A stretch of DNA of 64,000 nucleotides from Salminus brasiliensis. Lineage: Eukaryota > Chordata > Actinopteri > Characiformes > Bryconidae. The translations under genes and the position numbers were made by a program. The notes below the pieces were generated by a model that ran no database searches, had not been told where the DNA came from, and was given only the letters and a program-made list of their open reading frames with translations. Shown piece by piece: positions 1 through 13,979 of this stretch (the first letter of the stretch is position 1; every line of letters starts with the position of its first letter). The DNA is taken from positions 31,948,261 to 32,012,260 of the forward strand of contig NC_132878.1 in assembly GCF_030463535.1 (NCBI RefSeq), read 5' to 3'.

Positions 1-179
1 AACACCACACCATGCTGCAATCAACACAGCAATCAGGGCCAGACTTTAACAAGACCACAGAAAAGACCAGCTTTCACAAATAAGAATTCATGTTCCTGTA
101 GGTCAGGACTTTCTTTTGGTCTCTCCACAGTTCGGCTCAAACCCCTTAAACTACAAGCGTATTTTAGAGACATCATATT

Positions 180-1030
180 AATACTTATTATACTTATTAC
201 TACTAGCTATTCAATAACTACCATGGATTATTAACTACTATAAATTATTCAGTAACCCATATAAATGATCCCTTAACCTCTATAAATCATACAGTAAATA
301 CAAAAAACTATGCATGATCTACTAGAAATGATTCAGTTACTATGAATTTAGTATCTACTACATTCAGCATCTACTTTGAATTTGTAGTACCAATTCTGAA
401 TTTAGAACACTACTGTGAATTATTTAGTAACTACTTTTAATTATTCAGTATCCCATAGCCTGATTCCATAGCCTTTATAAATGTTAAAAATATTAGACAT
501 ATCTATTATGAACTATTTAGTGTCTACTACAAGATATTTAGTAACTTTTAATGTCAGTATCTACTATAAATGTATCTACTGAAACTTCTTCAGTATCTTC
601 TATGAACAATTTAACAATTGAATTATTCAGCAAACCATTAAATTCTTATTTAGTATCTACAAATGACTTCGAATCAACTACGAATGATTCAGTAACTACG
701 AATTATTCAGTTTCTACTTAGTGATTCAGAATTTATTCAGAATTGATCAATTGATCAATATAATAGTTTAGTACCCACTTATAGTATCCAGAATAAATGA
801 CTCAGAATCTATTATGAACTACTGAGATATTCAGTATACCTTCAATTATTCAAAAACTACAAGTATGTATATGCATCCACTGCATTATTCAGTGCTAGGA
901 ATTTCTCAGTATCCACTATGGATTATTTGGAATCTACTAACAAATATTCTGCAACTACTGAATTATTTGGTATCTGCTATAAATGAATCAGTATCTAACT
1001 TAATATATTATGAATCAATCAATCATTCAC
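180..1030. repeat. degenerate AT-rich tandem repeat (ATTCAGTATCTACTATGAATT-like)
   Basis: The motifs ATTCAGTA, TCTACTATGAAT and TGAATTATTCAG recur with an irregular spacing of about 20-25 bp across some 850 bp. Copies are strongly diverged, so this looks like an old minisatellite. No open frame or transposon ends are visible. Confidence 0.7.
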
Positions 1031-2325
1031 GTGGTTAATTAATATCCAGAGTAATGTTTTTTTTGTTTTGTTTTTGTTTTTTTAAAAAGGGCCATCATGG
1101 GAATTCCTATTCTATATGTCTCTTAAATTGTGTTAGCAATCCACCTGTAAATAAATGCCGGATCTCTCATCTATACGAGTGTCCCTAAGCTCTTTTACTG
1201 GACAGGTAAAACTCTGCCTTCAAGGAGACCGGTATAGAACAGCCCAAAATTCTCTAGAAGCACAGATTCCTCCAGCTGAGAATGAAGAAACAAACATGTA
1301 ACTTATACAAGCTTATTTTTAATGGATCTGCAAAACTGTTTGAATTTCCAAAGAGAACTACAACCCTTTCCCCCCAGAACTGAGCATGAGCAGTGCAGCC
1401 GCTTTCGCGGCGCACAAAAGTCTCCAAACCAAAAGAAAGATGGCATGCAGGAGCAGGGGGAGGGAGACACAAGGAAAGAGACCGGGAAAGGTGTGGCAAA
1501 ATAAAATAAAAAAAAAAAAGAAACAAACAAAAAATATCATAAATGTGACAAAATCATGATCAAAGAAAAACAACACACACAAAAATGCCATTCTCTTCGG
1601 TTCAAACGTCTGTCCTGGCAGGTTGGGGAGTTCCTCAGGGAGTTCATGTGGAGAGGGCGGGCAGGTGGAATAGTTAATGAGGTGATTTTTGGGAGTGTGT
1701 GCACACGTGTGTATGTGTGTGCATGTGTGTGTGTGTGTGTGTTTGTGTGTGCACGATAGGTGTTGGGGGTCCATGGTGAATGGGAGTTTAAGCCTTTAGG
1801 CTCCACATTAAGGCACCAGACAAAAGAAAGAAACAAAACAAAACAAAAAAAAAAACATGAAGAAAAAAAAGAAAGAAAGAACCCCAGTTAGACAAACAAA
1901 GCTCCGTACACACTAACCATAGAGCTACACACGAAATATCCCAACCACCAACCCAGAAACTGTACAAAACAAAATGGGCTCGAATGTTCATGCCTGTTTG
2001 GATTAGTCAGCTAGTTTCACTTTCACACTGATGGGTCAGAGTCTTAAAAAGGTCCAGCGGGTCCTTCCAACCCCCTTTCATTCTGATTTCATATCTTTTT
2101 TTCAATCTTTATTTAAAAATGTAGTGGTGAAGAGGTTCTTTCCCTCTTTTCCTTTCTTCTTTTAAACCTTTAAAATAAATGACAAGAAACATGACATGAT
2201 TTCTCTTTTTTTATCTATACATTTCTTTTTTTTTTTGCCGTCAGAAATAAAAATGATATTGTCAGCAAGCAGATGTGAGTGGAAGAACAAGAGTTGAGTT
2301 AGAGAGGGAGAAGGATGGAGGAAGT

Positions 2326-2327
<2 letters not shown>

Positions 2328-2360
<33 letters not shown>
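2328..2360. repeat. (GA)n microsatellite
   Basis: An uninterrupted run of about 16 GA units; in the rab10 transcript it would read as CU repeats. Confidence 0.85.
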
Positions 2361-2364
<4 letters not shown>

Positions 2365-2496
2365 TGAGACTCAAGAAAGTGAACGAGAAGAGTTAGACAC
2401 AAAGGAGGAAAATGAGTGAGAGAAATTCTGTATATGTATGAGGCGTGTGTGTGCGTGCGTTTGTGAGTGTCTGTGTGAGTGAGTGAGTAAGTGTGT

Positions 2497-2500
<4 letters not shown>

Positions 2501-2578
<78 letters not shown>
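2501..2578. repeat. (GA)39 microsatellite abutting the rab10 stop codon
   Basis: About 39 perfect GA units lie immediately 3' of the rab10 stop codon (2583-2585 on the minus strand). In the mRNA this is a pure UC tract starting within 5 nt after UGA. The long LSLSLS open frames here are products of this repeat and not genes. Confidence 0.9.
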
Positions 2579-2582
<4 letters not shown>

Positions 2583-2583
<1 letters not shown>

Positions 2584-2669
2584 CAACTGCAACACTTGGT
2601 CTTCCATCCTGTGACTCCGCCTCCAGTGCTAATGTCGACGTTTTCACTGTTGGGCTCTTTTACAGGTGT
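2583..2669 (-). CDS. rab10: rab10 exon 6, hypervariable tail and stop
   Basis: The exon encodes [18 protein letters not shown] followed by [10 protein letters not shown] and a TGA stop at 2585-2583. The acceptor is CTTTCAG. This is the hypervariable membrane-targeting tail; the CC pair is the expected double-geranylgeranylation site. The codon after CC is AGT (Ser) rather than a stop, so the tail is CCX type. A pure dinucleotide tract starts within 5 nt after the stop. Confidence 0.94.
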
Positions 2670-4247
2670 CTGAAAGAAAAAGAACACACCACACACACAG
2701 AATTATAGCGATGTTTTTCAGCTTTAACAAAGAGGTATAAATATACAACACTGTGCAAAAATCATAAACCACGTTCACATCACTTTCCTTGGCGTAGTGT
2801 GTTTGGCTTGCCCAGCCAGGCAATCAAACCCTAATATTCTACTGGGCAGCCAGTGTTGTTACCCTCTACACTACAACAATGCTTCACCAGGGCTTTTGCT
2901 ATGACCGCATTTCATTTGGTTCCCCCTGAAAATACCCTGTACCCTTCTGTACCCAAAATGTGCATTATACGTGTTACAGCAAGGAGTCAGGGATTCGGTC
3001 CACGTGCACAGATTTCTACAGGACACTCTTTGCGAGTCTCATGACTCACATAAGAGAGTGCACTAGGGAGTGGGAGTCGTTTGGAATTCAGCCTTAATTT
3101 GATGTTGATTGAGCATGTGGAATTCTTTTAGGAAAGGCAATGAATCTGTATGGAAGCAGAACGATCAAGGATGAATCTAATGCTAAGGAATCTTTGGTTA
3201 AATAATTTTTCTGCCTCACTGAAGACCTTGTATTATTATTATTATTCTTAGCATTATCATGTGTACTATGATGAGAAACATATCTGCACCTATTACAGCT
3301 ACTACCGTTTTGCCCTGCCCATTCACACTGCAGTTCTCAGGAGTGTTTCAGCTCAGACTGCTTTCACAATGGGGCACAATAATGGCTGACTTGCAGCAAA
3401 ACGTAAACCAGAACTGTGCAACGCTGTGAAGTTACATTTGTGTAAAATCCTGTGATATTAAATGACCACCTCAGTCCACAAATGTATCACTTTTAGTGAT
3501 GGCTCTTAGCTTATCCAGAAAGGCATGTGAAAAGAGTGTCTTTTAGCTGTGGCTCAAAGCATGAATGCCACTTTTCTCATAATGCCGTTTTAACAATAAT
3601 ATGGAAGAGAAGACTGTCTCCTCATTATTTAGGCCAAGCCTGTTCTTCATACTGAGGAAGACACTTTGGGTAACTGTAGCTTCAGCACTCAGCTTCATGT
3701 TTAGCAAAGGATTAACACGACTGTTTTGTCTAAAGGTCTCTGCAGGGGTATTTTCTTCCTTAACTGAAACCGAACACAAATTTCCCATTTTGAAAAGCTG
3801 TGAGGTGGCAGATTTTTTGACAGGCAGTGTGTACACATTCCCTCGCTCATACCTTTCTGAGGATGTCTTCTGCTAACGTGAGGAACGCCTTCTCAATGTT
3901 GATGTTGGCTTTCGCACTTGTCTCAAAAAAGCGGATTCCGTGTTCTCTGGCAATCTGAACACAAGATCATAAAGACGACCAAAATCAAGCTTAAAGATGA
4001 AAATCATGTTCATTTCTCTCTCTGTGTGTGGAGGGTGGCATTACAGATTTCAAAACAGCCAACTTGCAGCACATGAGGACATGTTTATGAGCAAGTCGAG
4101 AAATCACACACACACACACACAAACACACAGAGACACACTTGGAAAGAGATCTGGTATAAAGTGGTCCATATTGCCCAACAGGCAAAGCCTTGAAGTAAA
4201 CAACTTTCAAATAGCTCCCCAGCACAGTGCCAAGCTTCCCACTGTCT

Positions 4248-4290
<43 letters not shown>

Positions 4291-7200
4291 CTCACCTGTT
4301 CTCCCTTAGCCTTTGGTACGACCCGTTTGTCCTCCATATCACACTTGTTGCCTAGCAGCATTCTCTCCACATCCTCATTGGCATGCTGCAGATCACACAC
4401 ACGAGTATAGCCCATCATAACACTGACATCTTTGCAAACTGTTTCTACATGAAATGCATACAAATAAACCAGATTCCAACAGCCTGACAGTGGAGGAGGA
4501 CAGCGTTTACATGAGACGTAAAGACTCTTACGATGACTCTTCTAATGCCATAATAGAGCCCTATTTGGTTCCAGAATGAACCATGTAAGACAGATGTGTG
4601 AACTTCGAAGAACCTTTACATTAAGTGACAGTTCACTAAAACCTTTAAAAGGATTTTCTTTCTGAAACTGAAGGTGGTTCTTCTATGCCATGCCACCCAC
4701 TCCAACATGCCTAGTTAAGTGGTTCTTTTCTATGATGAAAGACCTTTTGTAGGCAGTTTGTAACAGATCCCTCTAAAAATGCCTCTTTATAGCACAGACA
4801 GGATTCCACTACTGTTGCTATGGTTAGGTACTGAGCCCTATATAAAACTTTTTTGCTTAAAGCGCAGTATATAATTAAAGCTCCCTCTACCACCATGTTC
4901 AGTGTCTAGTCACCATTCTCCTGTGTTCACAGCTCATATAGTTACTGTATACTTTACAACAGAATTTACTGTACACTGTTTACATTGTGTACAGTCTGTA
5001 TTTTTAGCATTTATGGTCTGTTTGCATTGTTGTCTGCCTGATGTTAAACGTAGCTCCTTTCTGAAACAGGCCTACATTTTGTTTCTCTCTCTCTCTCAAC
5101 ACATTTTATGATGAGAAGGAAAGAAAAGTTAACACTGATGCTGAGAAGACTGATGTGGTCATTCTGACACACTGTAATACACAACAGGAAGTGTAGGGGG
5201 CGATCTTGATTGTTCCATTGCAACAAAAAGAAAAGGACACATAACTGGATAATAATAAAGGATTCATAAAGCTACAGAACACCTAGATAAACTGACAAAC
5301 ATTTATAGACATTTATGAAGGCTTATTCCAGCAGGTATCAATTGTCAACTGGATTTGGGATAATTATTTATTTTTATTTTTTTAATTGTTTTTTTTTTTT
5401 TTTTTTTTTACAATTTACAAATTGTTTACACAAAATGAGTAAGTACAATATGAATGACAGCAAAAAATACAGTCCACACAAGCGCACACTGAAAGAACAG
5501 TAGCCCTGTGAACCAGCAACCATACAGACCACACAGATCAAACACAGCGTAAATTATAGCTTTCTAAGAGACTTACCTCGTCAATGTTCCGGAGCCACTT
5601 GCTGATGTTCTCGAAGCTCTTGGCATTGCTGATGTCGTACACAAGCATGATGCCCATGGCTCCTCTGTAGTAGGAGGTGGTGATGGTGTGGAACCTCTCC
5701 TGCCCTGCTGTGTCCCTAAACAAACAAACAAACAAACAAAAACATTAGCCTTGGAGCAGCGACATACACAAGCTAAACTACTACTTTTCTTTTCTTCACT
5801 GTTTAGACGTAACTCTATAAAATGCATGCATGTGTGAAGGCTTTGAGATTGTGGGGTAGAGAGCCGAAGACATTTCTGAAGTACTCCACCCCACTGTGAA
5901 ATAAAACATCAGTGGAGAAATTGATTCACCTGTTAATAAGGTGATGAACACAGTCCGTACTTACCATATCTGTAGTTTTATCTTCTTTCCTTGCAATTCA
6001 ACTGTTTTGATCTTAAAATCGATTCCTAGAGAGAAAGAAGAGAAGCTGCAGTTGAGGTTGAGGGACCATGAGCGAAATAATAAGCAGCTCAGAAATTACA
6101 ACAAACCTGCCAAACACTCAAGCATTTAATTTGGTGCTTATTGGTGCAGTCATTACACACTCTTTAGTTCATTCTGGTTTTAAACGCCAGCTGTTCTTTA
6201 CACGGTGTGAACATTTCATGACAAACCAAGCAAATAAATCACTGCAATTACTTTAGATCAAACCTCCAGCAGATTGCTGATGTCCCTGCTGTAACAGATT
6301 TACTATGTCTGGCAAATTAAACCAGAGTTGACTCAAGCGAGTTTGAGCAGGAAAAGCAAAAATGCAGGAATACAGCTTTCCAGGAGTGGAATTTACGACC
6401 CCTTGTTGATATGTAAATAAGTGTAAAGCTGTTCACGTCCTCACACTTCTGTACACTCTAAAGCACAATCATTGTATAGTAGCCTAACATATTGCAAAAA
6501 AAAAAAATAATAATAAATGAAGGCATATTAAAAAAAAACATTAGGCTCCACTTCCCATATCAGAGCACTTTGTAGTTCTGGAATCCCAGACTGTAATCAA
6601 TATCTTTTCTGCATACTTTTGTCGGTCTCCTTTGACCCTGTTCTTCAATGGTCAGGACCCTACAGGACATGTGACCACTTGTAAAGGACTAGAGGATGAC
6701 CAACACAAACTGTGCAGCAACAGATGAGCTTCTGTCTCTGACTGTACATCTACACGGTGGACCAACTAGGTATGGTTGTCTAATAGAGTGGACAGTGAGT
6801 TGACAGTATGCAGAGAAACAGATGGACTACAGTCTGTAATTCTAGTTCTCCATAGTATTCCTTTATGGTAAGTGAAGCTTCATGTGTCTACTGGGGCTTG
6901 TACGTTTTTACTGGGTCAAGGAGTTTAAAAAGAGTGTGGGGTGGTAATGTTGTGGCAGATCGATAAAAAATTTACACTGCGATGTAAAGAAGGTGCAGCA
7001 CTTCCTCTCTGCGACTCTACTAGTTCACATCACACAGTGTGTGAGCATGTGCAGTTTCAGGATAGACTGGTTACAGGATCAGATTCTTTCCTCTAAATGT
7101 CTAATCCAGCGTTTTCTGCCTGATACATATCTCCATCCACACACTACCTAAACACACGTGTGCACAATATGAAACACTACAATACCTCCACACTCCCGGC

Positions 7201-10200
7201 CATGACATTTCATTCCTGAGGACCAAGAAGCTACGTGATCAGACTACAGAAGCGAAAACACAAAATGTGACACTGCAAATGTTCCACACACACACACTTA
7301 TGAAACCTGAGACCAAACCCAGATCAGCCTCAACCTTCAGACGATTTCAAATGTTCAAACAATCTGCAGCCAAAAGAAACCCTTTAAACTGCAAATTACA
7401 ACAGGGCAGCACCAGTTACTGATACTAACATCGGACTGATCAGTAGAATACATTATTTATTAACAAAGCCGCTAATGACACACCCAGCGCTGCTACCAAA
7501 GGCTGTTTACTTGCTTGTCGTTTGACTGTCAGAAGTGCAAGCACTAAACTGGAGTGTGTGGCGCAGTTTGCCTCGGCCGAACCCCTGCCGACGGGCAGTA
7601 TGGAAACTGCCTGGCGGAGCATGTGGCACAGACTGGCACTCGCTGGCATGGGCTTGAAGAGGCCCATCTCAATCTGTCCTAGTGCTGAAGATTTAGCAGC
7701 TCACACACAGTGGCATTATTTAGAAAGGAAGGGGGGTGTCAGTGAGCAGGAGTGAGATTGCGAAAGCCCTGAAAGAAAGAAAGGAATGAAAGGAGAGCAT
7801 TCGCTTGTATAGTAAAGTATCTGCTAAACTCAACAGCACCAGGACAATCAGTCTCAGTCCTTGTCCAGGAACGACTGGGTTTACAGGAGGAATAACTAAA
7901 ATTATGGTAACAACATTTTGCGCTTATTCAGCTCAGATTATAATGATACCAATCCAATTTTTAATTATTTTATTTGCAATAATGCCACACAACCTATTAG
8001 CTAACCTAGGCTGCATATTCCGCACTACAGCAAATTCTGCGTTTTTTTTGTACGTGTATGAAACCGGTTACAATTTAATAATGACAAAACTCCAGTGGAA
8101 TCATTTCCTTTTTTGAACAGACCCAGCACTGATGGGTTTGGCTTTTTCCATTGACTACCCAGGTAAAATAACCATTTAGCTGTAAATACTCTAGGATTTC
8201 ATAATGCTCCAACACATGCAGACGTGTCTTCATAGAGCGCTGTAGTTTCACAGTATTACACTAAGCTGTGTAGGGGGAGTTAGCATTTGATTCAATTCAC
8301 TGAATCAAATAGGGATATACACATACTTATTGTTTACTTATATTTAGACTTTTGATACACTGTATTTCCCAGCCCAATATGTTCAAAGGTTTGTGTACAA
8401 CTGGTTCTCTAGTTTTTCTTCAATAACCACCATTTAAAAAAATAAACAAACAATCAAAAAAAAAATGACTTCAGTTACAGTGTCTATTCCTCTGGGAAGG
8501 CTTTGCACTACACTTGGGAAGACTGCTCTAAGAAGTATTTGATTGCATTAAGCCACAAGAGCATTAGTGATGTCAGGTACAGATGCTGGGTGATTAGTTC
8601 TGCCACTCCAGCTCATCCCAAAGGTATTGGATGGAGCTCCATCGCTCCAGAGAACCCGGTTTATACCCTTTTAGCAGACCTATGGCTCATGTGCAGCTAC
8701 ACCAGCGCATTCTATTCTATTGGCCAATGCTTTTTTAATGAAGATTTCACACGCTTTTACAACCTTAAGCTTTTGGATGTATAGTGCACCTTTACATCAG
8801 GAATGTACAAGAGTGGGCGATAGACACCCCCCCCCTCAAAAAAAATCACATCACACTGCCCTTTTCAGAGTAGATGTGCATACTGCATCCTGATGAGATT
8901 TTAGCCACATGTATTTACACTCCGTGGCCAAATGCATCTCCTGTTTCAGACCGAAATCAAGAGTCCTGAGTTGGGTAAAGAATGCAGAAACTCTTGCTGT
9001 GCTACCATTACTACCAGTGTTTTTGGCTGTTCTGGAAGGGGTTGTGGTTGTTGAATGCGTCGAATGCGTCTCAGATCACCTCCTGAAGTGGTTTGACAGC
9101 TCAGCTCTGTAACTGGTTTAAATGAGTCTTGGGTGCGTTCACACTTGCAGTTTTATGTGGCTTGACCTTATTCACATATAATCCTGATGCTCCAAACGGA
9201 TGAAGTGACTGGGCGTAAACGGGGTCACGGTTGAACGCCACCGGTTTGGTTGTTCAACTCCAGACACTGTATGGATTTCAGTTTTACCCAGCAGCTCGCC
9301 TGATTTACTTTAATAAAGGACTGATTAGACTGAATTAAACTACTGAATGTGGACCGGAAGTACTGGTTTTCCTCAGAGAGTGCGCTGGAAACGGTTAAGC
9401 TAGCACACTTGCACCCACTCTCACACAGTGACAATACACTGTACTTGTTTACCTGCACTTATGTCGAACATACTGAACTCTGACAGGCCAGATAACCGTT
9501 TTACGGGTCAGTTTCTCTAACACGCTGTACTGTGCATCATGAACTGCACAGCAGCCTGATGTTACATTTCTATAGTGAAATGTCTATGGCCATTCAATCA
9601 CGCTCACACACACACACACTCACACAGCTGCAGTACGGGTGGGACCTTCTTTATTAAATGTTTTACAAATCATGTAGCCAAAGAATGAGTCACACTTGCA
9701 CAACATAATCATTCACAGAAACACACACGCACACACACGCAGTTACAAGGCATGAAAGGCTCTACATACCTCACATCTTAAGAGGCTATAACACCCCTGA
9801 AGTATATAAAAAAAAAAAAAAAAAGTCAGAAAAAGATGTTGGATGAGAAACAGAGAAAGTGTTAAAGTAACACACACAAACACACACATCAACCTTTGGC
9901 AGCCCGACAAAGGACACAGCCTTACTCTCCCTCTCACATTCAATGGACCTGCATAAAGAAATCATGAACAGGGCCTTACAGCAACACTGCTTGAGCATTT
10001 AAGTGGAATTCCTCTGATTTGGCCAGGACTGTTCACACTGGAACTAGACGTCTGAAAGTCTAAGGCCTGACACAGTTTTTACACACTACATGTGGCATGA
10101 ATAGTTAGTTACCAGGGTTTTCTAAAAATGTTAAACCTATTAGGGGTAGGGTGCTATATAGTTTTTCAGACATTGATAACACCACTATTTTACCACAACA

Positions 10201-13200
10201 ACCACATATAAAAATCCGAATTTCACACCAAACCCCCACTCTGAATGACCATCTACATCTTAACCAATGGATTCAGCAGAAACTTTCAAAAATGAGTAAA
10301 ATTTTACCGGAGTCCTACAGTTTCAGCAACCACATCAGCAGGTCTACTAGAGACTACTGAACAACTCCACAGCGTGTGATGTAGTCACACAGTTAGCACC
10401 ATGCTATTTGTGGGGCATAAGCTTTCATTACTTGTTAGCTACATTAGCCTCATAGCTCCAGCGCTACATCACAGGTCTTTGCTGCATCTGAGCTAGGAGG
10501 AGAAATTGTGCAAACTGCTTTTGATCTCTTGCTGAACGACTGCTGTAACACTTCAAACCCCAGAGAGATGGGCTTTCTGAAGGTGCGTTCTGACATGACA
10601 GCAGAAAAAAAACCTAAGGGTTATATAGAGATATGAAAGACATGGAGGGAGGGGGGAGCGAGTGAGCGAGCGAGTGAGAGAAACGAGAGAGATCAAAAAT
10701 CAGACGGCTGCTGAAATATGAGCTGCCTCAAAAGAGAATTCCACCAAAACCATCTCCTAATGCATTCTGGGATGGATAAATCGTGGTCGTCAGCAATGCT
10801 TGCACCGCATGATAACGTCCAGCAGGAACGCAGCCTGGTTGGTGTGCACGTGGAACGCGCAGAGCATCAATTTCATAGCTTTCTTTGAGGTGTCTGGGAT
10901 GACTGGCTGCATTTTCTCCTCAATTTGCATACAGAAATGATTGCAGATTCTGATCTGTCATGATAGAATTGCTTCATGAAGTTTCTAAGCCCAGAAAAAG
11001 ACAACATCCGCGTTTCTGTGGCTCCAGAGACACTTTCAAAAGAAGGGTGTTTGACTGAACGCTAAAGACATCAACTATTAAACCTTCCCTGATGTGCAAG
11101 AGCAGCGAGCTACACATCCCACTGGCAACAAAGACTGATTAGGTTAGCTCGTGCAGAGTCACAGCAAACACTGGCTGTTTTACGGCGGAACAGGGCCGCG
11201 TGGTTACGGCAAAAATCACCATCCTGCTCATTACTGAGATTACAAAGAGATGGAAAAATAGTTTCAATTAAAAAAACAAAAACAAAACAAAACTAACGGG
11301 AGACATTTCTGTAATTAATCAATCACACAATTATGGATTACAGCAGCTTATTTGTTTTTATGCATCCTGTCTCAGAATGCTGCAATTGCTTGTTCAACCA
11401 CTATATGGAACTACGGAGCTTGCATACGGCAGCAGCAGCTAAAGGAATCACGTCTAAAGTGATGGAGTTTTAAACGATAAGCAGTCCACAGTGCAGTTCG
11501 GTATGGGAATTCACAGACACTCTCTCAGCAAATGTGCGGCGTTTGACAGTGTTTTCAGTAAGGTCATCTTAAGAAACAAAGCAGGAACATTACAAAAGCC
11601 CTGCATGCGAAGCATTAGCCTTTCCAGGGAAACTTGGTAAAGTGCAATCCAGCCCCACCCTCATGCTGAAAGACAATCGGCGATTAGTAGTGGCGCCCAA
11701 AACACTGATCAGTCCATCTCTAATACCAAATATTTAACATGAATACTCATTGACTCATCATGCATTTATTAACTCGGAAGTGTGGAAGTTCCGTGTTCCC
11801 GGGCGGTCTGTGGCGTGTACAGTAAAGAATCGCAAGATGGATGACCTAGAAAAATCGACCAGCACACTCTACATTAAAAGCTAGCATATGGCAGCACTTA
11901 GGCCTCTATGAAGTCGAAGGGAAAAAGTACCTGGACAAGATCCGCACTATATGCAAGCTGTGTCAAACTAGACAAACCCCATGAGGCACTTCTACCGAAC
12001 ACAGGTGCAAATCCGAGCTCAGAGTTCATAACTCGCTCAACACTTTCAGAGTTGGGTGGAAGCTTTTTCTCTCAAGACAACCGTCAAGTCCTGTCACTTT
12101 AGTAAACCACCAGCTGACTCACCAATTATGGACACAGAAGTAAAACATCTCAACACTGAAGACCATTTTCTTTATATTCAAAATATAAACAGTGAAAGAA
12201 ACCCTGCTGACCTCAATATCATCACGCTAACCGGCAGCTGCTTCAGAAATTGAGTCCCAACAACACAATCACAGCAAGAGAGTGGAAAAGGACACATATG
12301 TTTAAATCTCTGATCTGATCTGCACGTTCATCCGTTCCATAAGCAAGCGTGTGTGTGTGTGTGTGTGCGTGCATGTGTGATTATTTCCATCATGAGCAGC
12401 AGAATGTGCTGAGGATGTAACCAGAGAAGTTACAAAAGGCCAGCAGAGGAGAGAGCACAACACACACACACACACACTCTCACACACTCTCCTTCCCTCT
12501 ACCCATAGCCTCATCTCTTAAACATTCATTCTCTAGCACCCTTTAAGCCCCAATCAGCCCGTTTCTCATACCACAAAAGACCCTGAACAATCTACAGAAC
12601 CGCTGCACCCAATAAAACATGAGCACTACATTGAACTTCTGCCACTTTCCCCTGAGCAGTGCCCATGATAGAGCCACGAACCTGCAACTCCTCATTTTAT
12701 CAACATCATTTCCACTGCCTACAGTCAAGCACACTGAACTAGAGCGTTGATCACTGCAAGGCAGGCAGTATCGCTGTTAGGTGTCTACTGTTAACATGTG
12801 CAGCGACTCTAGTTGGGATAATCAATGACATGCTAAGGCTATTGCGCGTGTGTGTTTGTTATGTATACACACACACACGTATATATTTATAATGATTAGT
12901 GTTATTCTGGCCTTCACCCCACAGGTTGAGAGACAACAGCAGCAGTAGGGACCAATAAAAACTAGACAAATTACATCAATAAATGGTTATTGTGTATAAT
13001 TACAAGAAATTAAAACACTACTTGAGGACCCCTCAGCTTGCATGTGCACAGAAGGGTGTGATCTGTGATGCACAGCTGAAGAGAAGTGTGAGGGAACCTC
13101 TACAGTGCTTTAGCATCTCAGCATCTCTGCTCGACCGTCACTTGTCTTCAGCTAAATGGTTCCTTTAGGCAGATGGATGTGTTGTATCCCTATATGAAAA

Positions 13201-13934
13201 ACTGCTCACTAGCATTATTGATTAGTGGGTTTTGAACTTGACTAATATTATTTATTTAATTATTACCAGGATCAGTGTCTTACCCTCAGATTGAATTTCA
13301 GTTTTAGTCGTAAGGAGGGAACAAGCAAATGCGGTCAAACTCTTATCACATTAAACAGCAACAGCCAATGTTGCACTGTAGCAAGGCAGGAAAAACACTG
13401 ATGCTTTAAAAATGGCTTTTAGGATCATCCTGGATGACAAAGCAAGCCAAATCAAGCCTCACCTCACACTCAAACACCACATAACCAAACCCAGGTCACT
13501 GGAGAAGGCAATTATGCTTGCATCAGTCGGAAGAAAGAATGGCCAGTGACAAGAAGGATAGAGGCAATCAGAGAAATAACTGATGAACAAGCCATTTAGA
13601 AGCCTAAACACCCAAACCTAAAACAGGACATTTTGGAAAAACACTATGGTCACCAGGGGGGGAATTTCAAGACTTCTCAGTTGAACCACATCACACAAGC
13701 CTATCTTGATACAAGTCTGTCCAATAAGAGAAGAGTTGAGGGACATTCATACTGGACGGCCCCTGACTGAAATGTACCTGGTGAAATGAGAAGTACTATA
13801 GATCACAGAATGTTTGGAAACTTTGAAACATTTGACAGGACATAGGGAAAGAGTGTGTCACCGGCTCAAAAGCCGGGTAGAACGGGCCCGTAGCTTGGCT
13901 CTTTTTAAAACGCAGGGGCCTCTTTGTGTGTGTG

Positions 13935-13979
<45 letters not shown>

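Larger units (their letters stand above)
1..2582 (-). other. rab10 3' UTR and downstream flank
   Basis: No coding region is seen here. The part nearest the stop is presumably the rab10 3' UTR, because mammalian RAB10 has a long one. A possible polyadenylation hexamer on the minus strand (AATAAA; TTTATT on plus) lies at 2113-2108. Contents are a degenerate AT-rich repeat, a GT microsatellite near 1695-1756, A-rich and T-rich stretches, and two GA/CT microsatellites. The true transcript end cannot be fixed from sequence alone. Confidence 0.45.

Noticed and set aside
2371..2708. LSLSLS and RERERE open frames
   Set aside because: They translate the (GA)n microsatellite beside the rab10 stop.
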